Part shown: positions 16,920-27,018 of the stretch, one piece after another
Layout of the letters: the number at the start of each line of letters is the position of its first letter
Numbering within the stretch: position 1 is the stretch's first letter
Notes under the pieces: model-generated
Told to the model about the DNA's origin: nothing
Seen by the model: only the letters and a program-made list of their open reading frames with translations
Databases searched by the model: none
Assembly (NCBI GenBank): GCA_938010785.1
Contig: CALLVC010000006.1
Location: 1 to 34,805, forward strand
DNA from: an uncultured Saprospiraceae bacterium
GTDB taxonomy: Bacteria > Bacteroidota > Bacteroidia > Chitinophagales > Saprospiraceae
Reading direction: 5' to 3'
Length of the DNA stretch: 34,805 bases
Program-made: the position numbers and the translations under genes

Positions 16920-19790
16920 TTATTCCCCCGCCATATTCACCTCCATAGCCTTCGTTCGAGAATCATTAATCGCATCATAGACTACCTGATGGATTCGTTG
17001 TCGAAGGCGCATTTTTTTCATCGTGTCATTTCTTGGATTTGGATAAACCCTATTGGATAAGAAGATGTAAATCAACTCCTCTTCTGGGTCTACCCATACA
17101 CAAGTTCCAGAAAAGCCAGAATGACCATACGTTTTATGAGAAGCGGATTTTGAAGCAGTATAATTATAACGAGCTTTGTCAAATCCTAAACCTCGATGAT
17201 TGCCATGCCTAGAGGAAGTGAAATAATCTATTGTCTCTTTGGATAAATAATGTTTACCGCCATATTCACCACCTTGCAACAACATCTGAAATAGAACCGC
17301 CAAATCAGCAGCATTCGAAAACAAGCCTGCATTCCCTCCTACTCCACCTAAAATGGCCGCAGATTCGTCATGTACATACCCTCTTACCAAAGATTTTCTC
17401 CAAAAATCATCTTGTTGAGTAGGAGCTATTACATCAGGTGACAATCTTTCTAATGGCTTATAAGTTAAATTTCTTAAACCTAGTGGCTCGTAAAAATGTC
17501 GCTTCAAATAATCATCTAAATCATAGCCTATTTTCTGTTCTAGCAATTGGTGGATTATATAAAAATTTACATCACTGTATAGATATTTTCTACTTCTATA
17601 TTTCCTCGGCAACATACTCACCTTTTCATAAAGAGAGTCAAGATGGGTCGGGTCTAAATAAAATTCTTCTGCTATTTTTAAAGAATATTTATCCGTCTGA
17701 AACCTACAAAAATAGGGGGTACAATCTTTAGGGTATCCTCGATTATTTAAATAAACCGAAATAGGCATATTCCTTTGTAAGCCTGATTTATGAATAAATA
17801 AATTTTTAAGTAATATATTTTTAATCGTTGATGAAGAAGACAATTCCATTTGTCCTTTTAAAGGAGCTTCTAAATTTATTTCCTCTTCCTCATATAAACG
17901 CATGGCTGCTAAGGTTGTCGCTGCCGTCTTGGTGATAGAAGCCACATCATATAAATCAGATTGCTCCACCCTTTGTACTTTATCATAAGTGTGATGCCCA
18001 AAGGTTTTAGAATAAATGATTTTTCCTTGTTTGGCAACTAATACTTGACCACCAGGGGTAGCCCCACTTCGTATTGCAGACGCAAAAAGACGGTCAATGC
18101 CTTCTAATTTATCAGAAGATATGCCTACTTCCTCAGGCGTTGTATGTTTTAGTCTTAAAATTGGGGTAAGGCTCCTTTTTCCTTTTGGTAACCAACTAGC
18201 CACTTCCATCGGTAAGGCTCCTCGTGCTTCTATAGCACCAAAGAGCAATTGGGGAACAGCCACCTCCGTAATCGCATTGCGCTCAAATACCTGAATGGAA
18301 GTAATAGTAGAATCAATTAAACTTAAATTATAAGGATTCCCATAATTGACAATAATCACTTTACTGTCCTCACTTATTTTATGAATCGAACTTATAAACT
18401 CTTTATGTTTTATTCTATCTAGATTTACATCATCTAATGTTATCAGGTATGCACCACTACGAATTGGATTAAAAGCAAGCCCATTTATTTTTCCATCCTT
18501 TTGGGGTCGATACAAATGACTGCTGCAATTGGCATAATCGAAAAAACTATTCTGAAACTTTCGAAGCTTATTTGGTCCTACATGTACAACTTTAAATTGT
18601 TCAGCATAAGTCTTTTTAAATGGTAAGAGACTGTCTCTATTATTTGTTAAAATGATAGAATGCTCAAACAATTCTTTTGTGTATAATTCTTCAACTTGAT
18701 TATTCCTAATGACATTTCTAGCGTAACTGACCGGTTTGCTGTAGACCTTATCATTTAAGCCTATCCATTTTTTAGCCATCAATAACTGATGCACCTTTTC
18801 ATCAATTATGGACTCACTAATCGTCCCTTCTGCTATTAACGCTTTTAATTTTTCGAAATTGACCGCCAATTCCTTTTCTGGAACCACAAAAGCCGTGGCT
18901 CCTGCATAGAGTAACATCTTCAGAGATACTTCTTCTGTAATTTGTCCAAATATCAATCCATCAAATTGAAGGTGTTTTTTCAAAAAGGTCCTATAAAATT
19001 CAGGGAGCCGATGCGTAATGGAATCTCCCTCGAAAATTTTATCACTTAGCATTACTCCTGACAATCCACCTATTACTAAGGATTTGTATTTATTCAAATA
19101 CCCTTGTTTAATTAAAGTAGAATCAGGAATAGTATCTACATAAAAATCAAAAGCGTTGGCTATGGCTAAGATTTTTTTGTCTTGTAGTCGTTCTACTCTA
19201 TCCGCAGCCCGACTCATTAACGTTACTGATTCCTCACATTGTAATTGAGGAAAATAATTGGTCTTGTTATCGGCTAAGGAATGAATACTTGGAGATAAAC
19301 TTAAATTAATACCTTCTTTCTTAAAATCAGTTACTAACTTCTTTTCTAAAGAACGACTCAAAAATTCCCGATTCAAAGCACTTATGGTTGTACTTTCTGG
19401 GTAATTTGGTAAATCAGATAATTGATTGTTAAAAGAAGTTTGTTCCGCTGATGCTTCGAATAATGGAATGGCCGTAACAGAACGCAATTCGGAAAGCGTC
19501 TCTTGATAGGTACTTTTAGAAATACCACTCATTAGAATACCTCCTGGTTGAAATTCTTCAGCTATTCTAACAGTCGTACTCGGTGTATTAGTGGCTGTAG
19601 AAGTTACTATGAAAAGTTGTCCAATTTTCTCTTTTATTGATAAATGACTTAGCGTTGTATCTGCCCAGGTCTTATCTTCCTCACTGTAGACAGGGGGGTA
19701 GGTAGGCGCTTGATAGGATATGTGCCCACAAGAAATAAAAATGGATATTATCAAAAATCCACTAATAGATTTTGGATGTTTATTTTTCAT
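16920..19790 (-). CDS. Fusion protein: GH3-like N-terminal region (apparently degenerate) plus beta-lactamase-family serine hydrolase
   Basis: 956 aa; lipoprotein-like N-terminus (LIISIFISCGH), GH3-like start (LSIKEKIGQLFIVTS), C-terminal serine hydrolase with SxxK (DVASITKTAATTLAAMRLYEE) and HxG (THKTYGHSGFSGT in context SHKTYGHSGFSGTCVWVDP). Confidence 0.87.
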   Translation of the reverse strand: MKNKHPKSISGFLIISIFISCGHISYQAPTYPPVYSEEDKTWADTTLSHLSIKEKIGQLFIVTSTATNTPSTTVRIAEEFQPGGILMSGISKSTYQETLSELRSVTAIPLFEASAEQTSFNNQLSDLPNYPESTTISALNREFLSRSLEKKLVTDFKKEGINLSLSPSIHSLADNKTNYFPQLQCEESVTLMSRAADRVERLQDKKILAIANAFDFYVDTIPDSTLIKQGYLNKYKSLVIGGLSGVMLSDKIFEGDSITHRLPEFYRTFLKKHLQFDGLIFGQITEEVSLKMLLYAGATAFVVPEKELAVNFEKLKALIAEGTISESIIDEKVHQLLMAKKWIGLNDKVYSKPVSYARNVIRNNQVEELYTKELFEHSIILTNNRDSLLPFKKTYAEQFKVVHVGPNKLRKFQNSFFDYANCSSHLYRPQKDGKINGLAFNPIRSGAYLITLDDVNLDRIKHKEFISSIHKISEDSKVIIVNYGNPYNLSLIDSTITSIQVFERNAITEVAVPQLLFGAIEARGALPMEVASWLPKGKRSLTPILRLKHTTPEEVGISSDKLEGIDRLFASAIRSGATPGGQVLVAKQGKIIYSKTFGHHTYDKVQRVEQSDLYDVASITKTAATTLAAMRLYEEEEINLEAPLKGQMELSSSSTIKNILLKNLFIHKSGLQRNMPISVYLNNRGYPKDCTPYFCRFQTDKYSLKIAEEFYLDPTHLDSLYEKVSMLPRKYRSRKYLYSDVNFYIIHQLLEQKIGYDLDDYLKRHFYEPLGLRNLTYKPLERLSPDVIAPTQQDDFWRKSLVRGYVHDESAAILGGVGGNAGLFSNAADLAVLFQMLLQGGEYGGKHYLSKETIDYFTSSRHGNHRGLGFDKARYNYTASKSASHKTYGHSGFSGTCVWVDPEEELIYIFLSNRVYPNPRNDTMKKMRLRQRIHQVVYDAINDSRTKAMEVNMAGE

Positions 19791-20445
19791 GCTATTGGGA
19801 TAAAACAGAAATAAGAAAATTTAGGGCGTTTGGAATTTACCTACTTCTGTTGTTTTAAAAGTAATCTTTGGATTATTCAATTTATAGTCATGCTAACCTC
19901 ATCTTAATAAAAATGATGGTTAGAGTTTGGTGTTTTGATTCAATAATTTTTTTATTCTTTCTCAGAGGTTGTATAACTCAGATTGGTACTTCTTTCGTAG
20001 GCGCACATTGGAAAATATTTCAGGTAAAATATTCCATGAAGGGATTATGCTTTCAATGATGTCCTTGTGTTTACATCATCACTAATGAAAATTAGCAACA
20101 ATGATTATCTATTAAACTTAAAAAATATATGTTTTGTTTCTTTTATTCATTAATTAAATATATGAATTCAAAAATCATTCCTCTTCTTCGTTTTTTTTGG
20201 AATTAAACTCCTTCTTAACAATCCTATTTCAAAATAAACGTTACTTTTTAAAGCCTGCTCGTTATTATATTTTAGCGATATTTTGTAGCTAGTAACCATT
20301 ACTATTTTTATTCTGGACAATTAAAACACCAAGACTTTTGCCACTAAACTTCTTTTTTAAAATTCTTATTTCTTCAATTAAACATCTAGCCTCTTGGATT
20401 TTAAACGTTATCCAAAGGTGTAATATTTCACCTGTTTGTTTGGTT

Positions 20446-23400
20446 GTGATTTATCCGTTAAAGCCTAGTTATTTCTCCTTTAATAAATCTGCAATTAATC
20501 CACTTTTTATACTGGGAACCCTCCTTTTAAGTGCGATAAATTTTACCATTCAAGCACAAAGTTATTATCCTGTTAAAATTAACCAGAAATGGGGCTTGAT
20601 GGATATTAACGGACAATTAGTCGTCTCTCCTCAGTACGAAGTTATCGGTGCACCAGAAAAATTTGGGTATATTCTAATGCAAAAAAGAGGCAAAATTGGC
20701 GTCTTGGACCATACAGGTAAAGTCTTAATTCCCGCAAAATATGAAGAGGTTAAAATTTTAGGGAAGCATTTTATTTCAGTGACAGAATCAGGTCAGCAAA
20801 AAATAATCAGTTCTAATGGTAAGACTGTTTTAGCCAATCAAAATTATGAACAATTAAAAGTACTCCATCCAGATTATTTAGCCTTTTCTCAAAATGGGTT
20901 ATTCGGTTGTGTAAAGGAAGATGGACAACTGATTACTGCTCCAAATTATGAATCTATTAAAATTCATAAAACCAACTATTTCAAAGTTCAAAATGGCACT
21001 CAGTATGGCTTACTTCATCTAAATGGACAAGTAATTGTTCCTACTCAGTGCGATGAGATACGTGTATTAGATAATGGTTTGGTTTTCTTCTTAAAAGGAG
21101 TACTTTGGGGAGCGATGAATCAAGCAGGGAACGAAACAATTACCCCTAAGTTTACTTCCTATCAAGCTATCAATCAAACCCTTATAAAATTGGAACGCTT
21201 CGGCGAATTTCATTTATTTAATGTCTCCGAAAATAAGATTGTCTCCCAACGTCCTACCCAAGATTTTCTATCTTTTTCTGACCAATATGTGCTTACTAAA
21301 AATGGGGAACAATTTGGTCTGGTCGATTATCTAGGTAATCAAGTTTTAGCTATTCAGTATCAAGAAATTCAAAGTTTTTCAGATGCTGCCTTCCGAGTCA
21401 GAGATGGATGGAAATGGGGGGTAATTAATAATGCGGCTCAGCAAATATTAGCTTATGAATATGATTTTATCGCTCCTATTAGAAAAGGGAAGGCACTAGT
21501 CAAAAAAGGAAATTTCTTTGGCATCATTGATGCCAATGGTTCCATTTTAGTGCCCGCAGAATATAGCAGAATTAACATTTCTGGAGAAAATATTAAAGCC
21601 TTCAAAGGAGAAAAATGGACCCTATTTTATATTGATGAAAATGGTCAACCTCAAAAAGGTCCTAAATTCAACAAACATTTCAAAATCCAGATTCAAGGTC
21701 AAAATCCAAATGCCCAGCTCAATAGATTAAATACAGATGGATTTGATAATAACTATTTACTAGATGATTTTGAATGGTTTTTTGATTTCGCTCAACAAAA
21801 ATGGGGACTTCGAAGGTTATCTGATGGGCAAAATGAAATTGACCCAACTTTTGATTCTGTTCAAATTGAGAGAGATTTAGGCTATACTATTGTAGGTATT
21901 GAAAAACAAGGTCAATATCGTTTTGACCGAACTAATTACCGCTTTAATTACCTTTATGGCATTGTCAATAATAAAGTCGGCAAGTTAGTGACGCACTTAA
22001 AATTATGGGATGTTCGGTCTGATGATTTTCGAGCAGGTTCACTGGTTGCCAGAGTTGTTTTTGATAATGGTAGACATGGGCTGATGCTAAAAAATGGGAA
22101 GTTTGTCAAAAAGGATTACGGCTATATTGGAGAATTTAAAGATGGATTAGCTAAAATTTCTATCAGTGGAAAAGTTTCTGCAAAACTTAAAACCGATAAT
22201 ACCTCTTTGGGGAAATTGCCTGATTACTTAGATGAATTGATTGTTGGCAGTGATATGACTGATTTCACCATCCATGACCAACTATTTGAAGAAGCTGCCC
22301 ACCTAACTTGCGAAGGGTGTTCTTGGGGCTTTATTGATACCACAGCTTTCATTCCCATCCAACCTAAATATGAGGTCGCTCACGATTTCATCAATGATAT
22401 TTGTATCGTACAACACAAAGAAAAATGGAGCATGATTGACCGCTTAGGTAATAATTTATTAGCTAAAAAATACGATGGAATAAAATTCCTTGAAGGCACT
22501 GACAATCAAATCATTAAGCTCTCTGTAAATAGTCCAAAATATGGCCTAATGGACACCTTAGGGCAGTTATTAGTGGATTTAGCATATGAAGATATTGGTC
22601 AATTCCAAGAAAATAGACTTGCTGTAAAAAAAGGCAATCGTTGGGGATTTGTTGCCCCTAATGGCAAAGAAATAATAAGGCCTAAATATCAAAAAGTTGC
22701 CGCCTATTCAGAGGGTTTAGCAGCGGTTCGTTTTCAACGCAAATGGATTTTTATTGACCCTGCTGGAAATACTATTTTGGATGATAATTATCGTGCTGTA
22801 GGTAATTTTGTACAAGGGCTTGCTTGGGTAAAAACAGACCAAGGTGTCGGATATATAGCCCCAGATGGCAGCACCAAAATTTCCTTTGACTATAGTCAAG
22901 CTTTTGATTTCAAAAATGGCATTGCAAGAGTTGTCAAAGAAGGAAAATTCGGCCTAATTGATACCCAAGGCAACTTTATTTTGAAACCTAAATTTACACA
23001 TATTGCTCCATTTGATGAAGATGGTTTAGCGATTGTCCGTTATGGAAATAGAATTACCAACTACGGCATCATCAACCAATCTGGTCAAATGATTACTGAC
23101 CAAAGTTACCGCAAAATCCATCCTTTTAAAGAAGGACGCGCTTTAGTTAAACATAAAGAAGGATATGGTTTTATTGATAAAAACGGGCTACTAGTAATCG
23201 AAGGAAACTATTCTAAAGCGGCTAATTTTACTGAAGGACGTGCTATGGTCCAACGCAATAATCGCTGTGGCTACATTGACCTTGCTGGCAGAGAGATAAT
23301 TCCGCTAACCTATTCTAAATGTTTAGATTTCGATGATGGAAAAGCGGTGGTCTACGAAGGCTTAAGAAAAGGAGGGATTATTGATTTGGCAGGGGAAGAA

Positions 23401-23826
23401 ATTATAGCACCGGGCATTAATCGGTTACTGGGTTTTCAAGAAGGTCGAGGTTTAGTCCGAAAAGATTATCAATTCTATTATATTGATGAATCCGCCAATT
23501 GGCGAGATGGTTATTTTGAAAAAGCAGAACGCTATCAACATGGCGTTGCAGTTGTTAGAAAGAATGGAAAATGGGGTATTATTAATCGAAATGGGTTGAA
23601 CGTTATTTCCCATAAATATGACGATATTGATGACTTTCAAACCGGTTTTGCCAAAGTCCAATTAAAGCAATTTGTCGGATTAGCGGATTTGTCTGGTCGG
23701 CTCATTATACCAGCGGAATATGAGTATATTACCTATGCTGGCGATGGTTTATTTAGAGTGGAGGCTGGTGGAAAAATTGGGTACTTGCGCAAGGATGGGG
23801 CTTGGGTTTGGGATTTGCAGGAGTAG
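20446..23826 (+). CDS. WG (KWG)-repeat protein, secreted/periplasmic
   Basis: Many repeated units such as NQKWGLMDINGQLVVSPQYEVI, NRWGFVAPNGKEIIRPKYQKV, GKFGLIDTQGNFILKPKFTHI. The ORF track starts at TTG 20338; GTG 20446 in the same frame fits a signal peptide (...PLFILGTLLLSAINFTIQAQ) better. Exact start uncertain. Confidence 0.9.
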   Translation: MIYPLKPSYFSFNKSAINPLFILGTLLLSAINFTIQAQSYYPVKINQKWGLMDINGQLVVSPQYEVIGAPEKFGYILMQKRGKIGVLDHTGKVLIPAKYEEVKILGKHFISVTESGQQKIISSNGKTVLANQNYEQLKVLHPDYLAFSQNGLFGCVKEDGQLITAPNYESIKIHKTNYFKVQNGTQYGLLHLNGQVIVPTQCDEIRVLDNGLVFFLKGVLWGAMNQAGNETITPKFTSYQAINQTLIKLERFGEFHLFNVSENKIVSQRPTQDFLSFSDQYVLTKNGEQFGLVDYLGNQVLAIQYQEIQSFSDAAFRVRDGWKWGVINNAAQQILAYEYDFIAPIRKGKALVKKGNFFGIIDANGSILVPAEYSRINISGENIKAFKGEKWTLFYIDENGQPQKGPKFNKHFKIQIQGQNPNAQLNRLNTDGFDNNYLLDDFEWFFDFAQQKWGLRRLSDGQNEIDPTFDSVQIERDLGYTIVGIEKQGQYRFDRTNYRFNYLYGIVNNKVGKLVTHLKLWDVRSDDFRAGSLVARVVFDNGRHGLMLKNGKFVKKDYGYIGEFKDGLAKISISGKVSAKLKTDNTSLGKLPDYLDELIVGSDMTDFTIHDQLFEEAAHLTCEGCSWGFIDTTAFIPIQPKYEVAHDFINDICIVQHKEKWSMIDRLGNNLLAKKYDGIKFLEGTDNQIIKLSVNSPKYGLMDTLGQLLVDLAYEDIGQFQENRLAVKKGNRWGFVAPNGKEIIRPKYQKVAAYSEGLAAVRFQRKWIFIDPAGNTILDDNYRAVGNFVQGLAWVKTDQGVGYIAPDGSTKISFDYSQAFDFKNGIARVVKEGKFGLIDTQGNFILKPKFTHIAPFDEDGLAIVRYGNRITNYGIINQSGQMITDQSYRKIHPFKEGRALVKHKEGYGFIDKNGLLVIEGNYSKAANFTEGRAMVQRNNRCGYIDLAGREIIPLTYSKCLDFDDGKAVVYEGLRKGGIIDLAGEEIIAPGINRLLGFQEGRGLVRKDYQFYYIDESANWRDGYFEKAERYQHGVAVVRKNGKWGIINRNGLNVISHKYDDIDDFQTGFAKVQLKQFVGLADLSGRLIIPAEYEYITYAGDGLFRVEAGGKIGYLRKDGAWVWDLQE

Positions 23827-23952
23827 TTAACGCTTCTATTTTTTCTATCTGCATCATTTAAAATTTTTTATCCCAACAAATACTCCAAAAACTCCGTTCC
23901 AATTTACAAAAAAGTATATCTTTCCCTTTGAAAAAGGAAAAACTAAAAAATC

Positions 23953-24945
23953 ATGTCTAAAAAAATAAACTGGGGCATTATTGGAGCAGGAAAAATTGCA
24001 GGTAAATTTGCTACTGATTTAGCAACTTTACCTGAGGCTCATCTATATGCGATAGCCTCTAGAAGTGAACCAAAAGCAGCAGATTTTGCCCAAAAACATG
24101 GCTTTCAAAAAGCATTTAGTTCCTATGAATCGATGCTACAAGACCCAATGGTCGATGCTGTTTATATTGCCACACCACATGTCTATCACTGCCAGCATAC
24201 ATTGATGGCTTTAGACTATAAAAAAGCAGTGATTTGTGAAAAACCCTTTGCGATGAACACCAGAGAGGTGCAGGAAATGGTGGCTAAGGCCAAAGCGAAG
24301 GACACTTTTCTAATGGATGCTTTGTGGACTTTGTGCTTGCCTCATATCCTAAAAGCTAAAGAAATTGTGGAGAGTGGCCAGCTAGGGAAAATTGTTTCTG
24401 TGAAAGCAGATTTTGGATTTCGAGCACAATTTGACCCTAAAAGTAGATTATTTGACAGGAATTTAGGTGGTGGTTCTCTTTTAGATATTGGTATTTATCC
24501 TTTATTATTCTCGCTATTCTTTCTGGGAAAACCTCAGAAAATCACTGCTGTAGCAAAAATAGGAACCACACAAATAGATGAAGAATGTGCTATTTTCCTT
24601 TCTTATGATTCTGGACAAACAGCAAATTTACATTCAACACTTCTAGCTCGTACACCAACAGAAGCCCATATTTATTGTGAAAAAGGGTTTATTCATATTC
24701 CTACTCAGTTTCACAAACCTGTCTCCGCTATCCATATTTTAGAATATGAAGATTTAAAGGAAACAGTAGTACCTTTTGATAACCAAAGTATTGGATATAA
24801 ATACGAAGCAAGGGAATTGATGCGTTGTCTACAAGACGGCAAAAAAGAAAGTGATTTAGTACCCCTTCAATTTAGTTTGGATTTGATGGAACTACTGGAT
24901 GAAATCCGAAGTCAAATTGGATTGGTTTATCCAAGGCATGATTAA
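23953..24945 (+). CDS. Gfo/Idh/MocA family oxidoreductase
   Basis: 330 aa; NAD-binding INWGIIGAGKIAGKFATDL and CEKPFAMNTREVQEM (conserved EKP), GGGSLLDIGIYPL. Confidence 0.94.
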   Translation: MSKKINWGIIGAGKIAGKFATDLATLPEAHLYAIASRSEPKAADFAQKHGFQKAFSSYESMLQDPMVDAVYIATPHVYHCQHTLMALDYKKAVICEKPFAMNTREVQEMVAKAKAKDTFLMDALWTLCLPHILKAKEIVESGQLGKIVSVKADFGFRAQFDPKSRLFDRNLGGGSLLDIGIYPLLFSLFFLGKPQKITAVAKIGTTQIDEECAIFLSYDSGQTANLHSTLLARTPTEAHIYCEKGFIHIPTQFHKPVSAIHILEYEDLKETVVPFDNQSIGYKYEARELMRCLQDGKKESDLVPLQFSLDLMELLDEIRSQIGLVYPRHD

Positions 24946-24964
24946 ATAGCCTTAATATCTCTCC

Positions 24965-25162
24965 AGGGGTTGTGTAGAAAGTATTTTGACGCTGAAGGAC
25001 GCTGACTTTTTATGACTTTTTATGTTTTCTTGTGTTTCTTGTTCAAAAACATAATTCAAACATAATTCAAACATAGTTTTTCGTAAGAAAACATAATAAA
25101 TCATAATTTCAAACAGCGTCTTTCAGCGTCAAAAAATCAAATAAGACTTTTTACACAACCCC
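24965..25162. repeat. MITE-like long inverted-repeat element between convergent genes
   Basis: AGGGGTTGTGTAGAAAGT (24965-24982) vs ACTTTTTACACAACCCCT (25145-25162), 17/18; subterminal TTTTGACGCTGAAGGACGCTG vs CAGCGTCTTTCAGCGTCAAAA; internal ACATAATTCAA direct repeats. Confidence 0.88.
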
Positions 25163-25168
25163 TACGAT

Positions 25169-26899
25169 TTATAAAATTGCGCCTAACTTCCCTGCCATTT
25201 CATCCAAACTCCCTTCTAAAGTTTGATGCTTTTCCTCTAAAGAGGCAATCTGTTTTTCTTCGTTCGTCAACATATCGTCGAATGAGCCAAAATTAGCATC
25301 TATTCTATTTTTAATATGCTTGATATAAGCATTTAATTTCCCTGTTACCTCTTCTTCTATTTTCAAACGCCCTTTGGCAATCTCTGCACTAAATCCATTT
25401 AATACTTTTCGTCTTTTCAAGCCAACCGATACGCCCGCAAACAATAAACCTATCGTCGAAAGGATTCCTCCAGTGATGTCAAAAACCATCCCGTTGGTGA
25501 CCGTCGCAAGAATAATTCCTATGACTGCGATTCCTCCGCCTGCCGCCATATTGGGCGTTAAATTATCACTATCTGGAAACAATTCTTGGTTGGCAAAATT
25601 CTCAGAACGACTTAGAAAATTCTTAAAAGCTGCTTGTAATTCCTTTAAAATATTACTCCGCTTTTCTGCTATGTCACTAAATATTTCGTGATTATTCTTC
25701 AAAATAGTTTGGCTATTCTGAATCTTTAAATCAATGATTTTTGCCATTTGCTGAATACTCTCTGCCAAGTCCACTACCCCATCGTTCAGCTTAGCTTTTA
25801 AAGTCGTATTTAAATCTGCTTCAAAGTCTTTCGTCAATTGGTCTAACCAGTCCTTGGCAGAATCTCCACTTCTAAATATAGAAGAAAATTGGCGCTTCAC
25901 TAGACTACCAAAAGATAAACCATTCTTTAAGTCATCTTCCGTTTTACGCGTAATATTATCATAGCCATTTAGTAAATTTTCTACTAAAGTTGATACTTGC
26001 TTTTTGGACTTAACTTCCTGTTCTTCAAGTGTTTCTTTGATGTCAAATCGGAATTCCTTATCTGCTAAATTCTGTTCTTTCCGAAGCAATACTCCTTTGT
26101 AAATTCGCTCGTTTATATTCTTAGACGTCTTGATATTATTCTGCAATTTCAAAACGGGTGCTTTACCACCAGTGATATTCGCAGCGATATAGTCTCGGAC
26201 TGGTAAAAATCCACTTTCTGTAAGGTCTCCATCTTGTTCTTGCTTTGCTGATACAGCAAAGACGGTAGGGTCCATGATTCCTTTTTTTGCCGCGTATTCT
26301 TTTACTCCATTGATATTCACATTCAAATCCGCCTCATTCATTAAATCTTTTTGCTGCAAGACAAAAACGATTTTCTTACGCCAATCTTCGTGAATGTAAT
26401 TAAAGAAATCCCAAGCTGATTGCCGATATGGGTTTTTAGCCTCAAAGACAAAAACAATCATATCGGAAGCAGGAATAAAATCTTCTGTTATTTTTTGGTG
26501 GTATTTGATAATAGCATTGGTTCCAGGCGTATCCACTATCGCAATTTCTTTCAATATATCTAAGGGCTGATAAATCTTCTTTAGAAACTCATTGACCGAA
26601 ATAATTTCCTCTTTTTCTCCCCATAAGATTTGTTGAATGGTGTCCGTCATTGGCTGTGGTGCCACTTTACAAATCTCTTTACCTGTTCCCAAAAGCGCAT
26701 TTACAAAGCTACTTTTCCCTGCTTTCACCTCTCCTACTATCACAAACATAAAAGGCTCATTAATCCGATTTCGCAAATCACTGACCGTGCTCGCTAATTC
26801 TTGATGCCCAATTTGAACCGTTAAATCGTGTAGCTGTCTCACTAACTCATCAATCTTAACTCTATAGGTTTTTAATGATTGATTGAATAATTTTTCCAT
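25169..26899 (-). CDS. Dynamin-like GTPase
   Basis: 576 aa; P-loop GEVKAGKSSFVNALLG, G3 DTPGTNAI, long helical region and a hydrophobic hairpin (AAGGGIAVIGIILATVTNGMVFDITGGILSTIGLLFAGVSVGL). Confidence 0.88.
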   Translation of the reverse strand: MEKLFNQSLKTYRVKIDELVRQLHDLTVQIGHQELASTVSDLRNRINEPFMFVIVGEVKAGKSSFVNALLGTGKEICKVAPQPMTDTIQQILWGEKEEIISVNEFLKKIYQPLDILKEIAIVDTPGTNAIIKYHQKITEDFIPASDMIVFVFEAKNPYRQSAWDFFNYIHEDWRKKIVFVLQQKDLMNEADLNVNINGVKEYAAKKGIMDPTVFAVSAKQEQDGDLTESGFLPVRDYIAANITGGKAPVLKLQNNIKTSKNINERIYKGVLLRKEQNLADKEFRFDIKETLEEQEVKSKKQVSTLVENLLNGYDNITRKTEDDLKNGLSFGSLVKRQFSSIFRSGDSAKDWLDQLTKDFEADLNTTLKAKLNDGVVDLAESIQQMAKIIDLKIQNSQTILKNNHEIFSDIAEKRSNILKELQAAFKNFLSRSENFANQELFPDSDNLTPNMAAGGGIAVIGIILATVTNGMVFDITGGILSTIGLLFAGVSVGLKRRKVLNGFSAEIAKGRLKIEEEVTGKLNAYIKHIKNRIDANFGSFDDMLTNEEKQIASLEEKHQTLEGSLDEMAGKLGAIL

Positions 26900-27018
26900 G
26901 GTCTACCTATGTTTTGTGCCTACCTAGGTTAAGTACCTACGGCACTTTAAAATTTTTATTAAGAAAATTACTAAAGTCATTTATATACATCTCAATAGAC
27001 GAAAGAAAACGGAAAAAG

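Noticed and set aside
19868-20059. 63-aa plus-strand ORF upstream of the WG-repeat gene
   Set aside because: Intergenic, no recognisable domain, no clear ribosome-binding or promoter context; insufficient evidence for a CDS.
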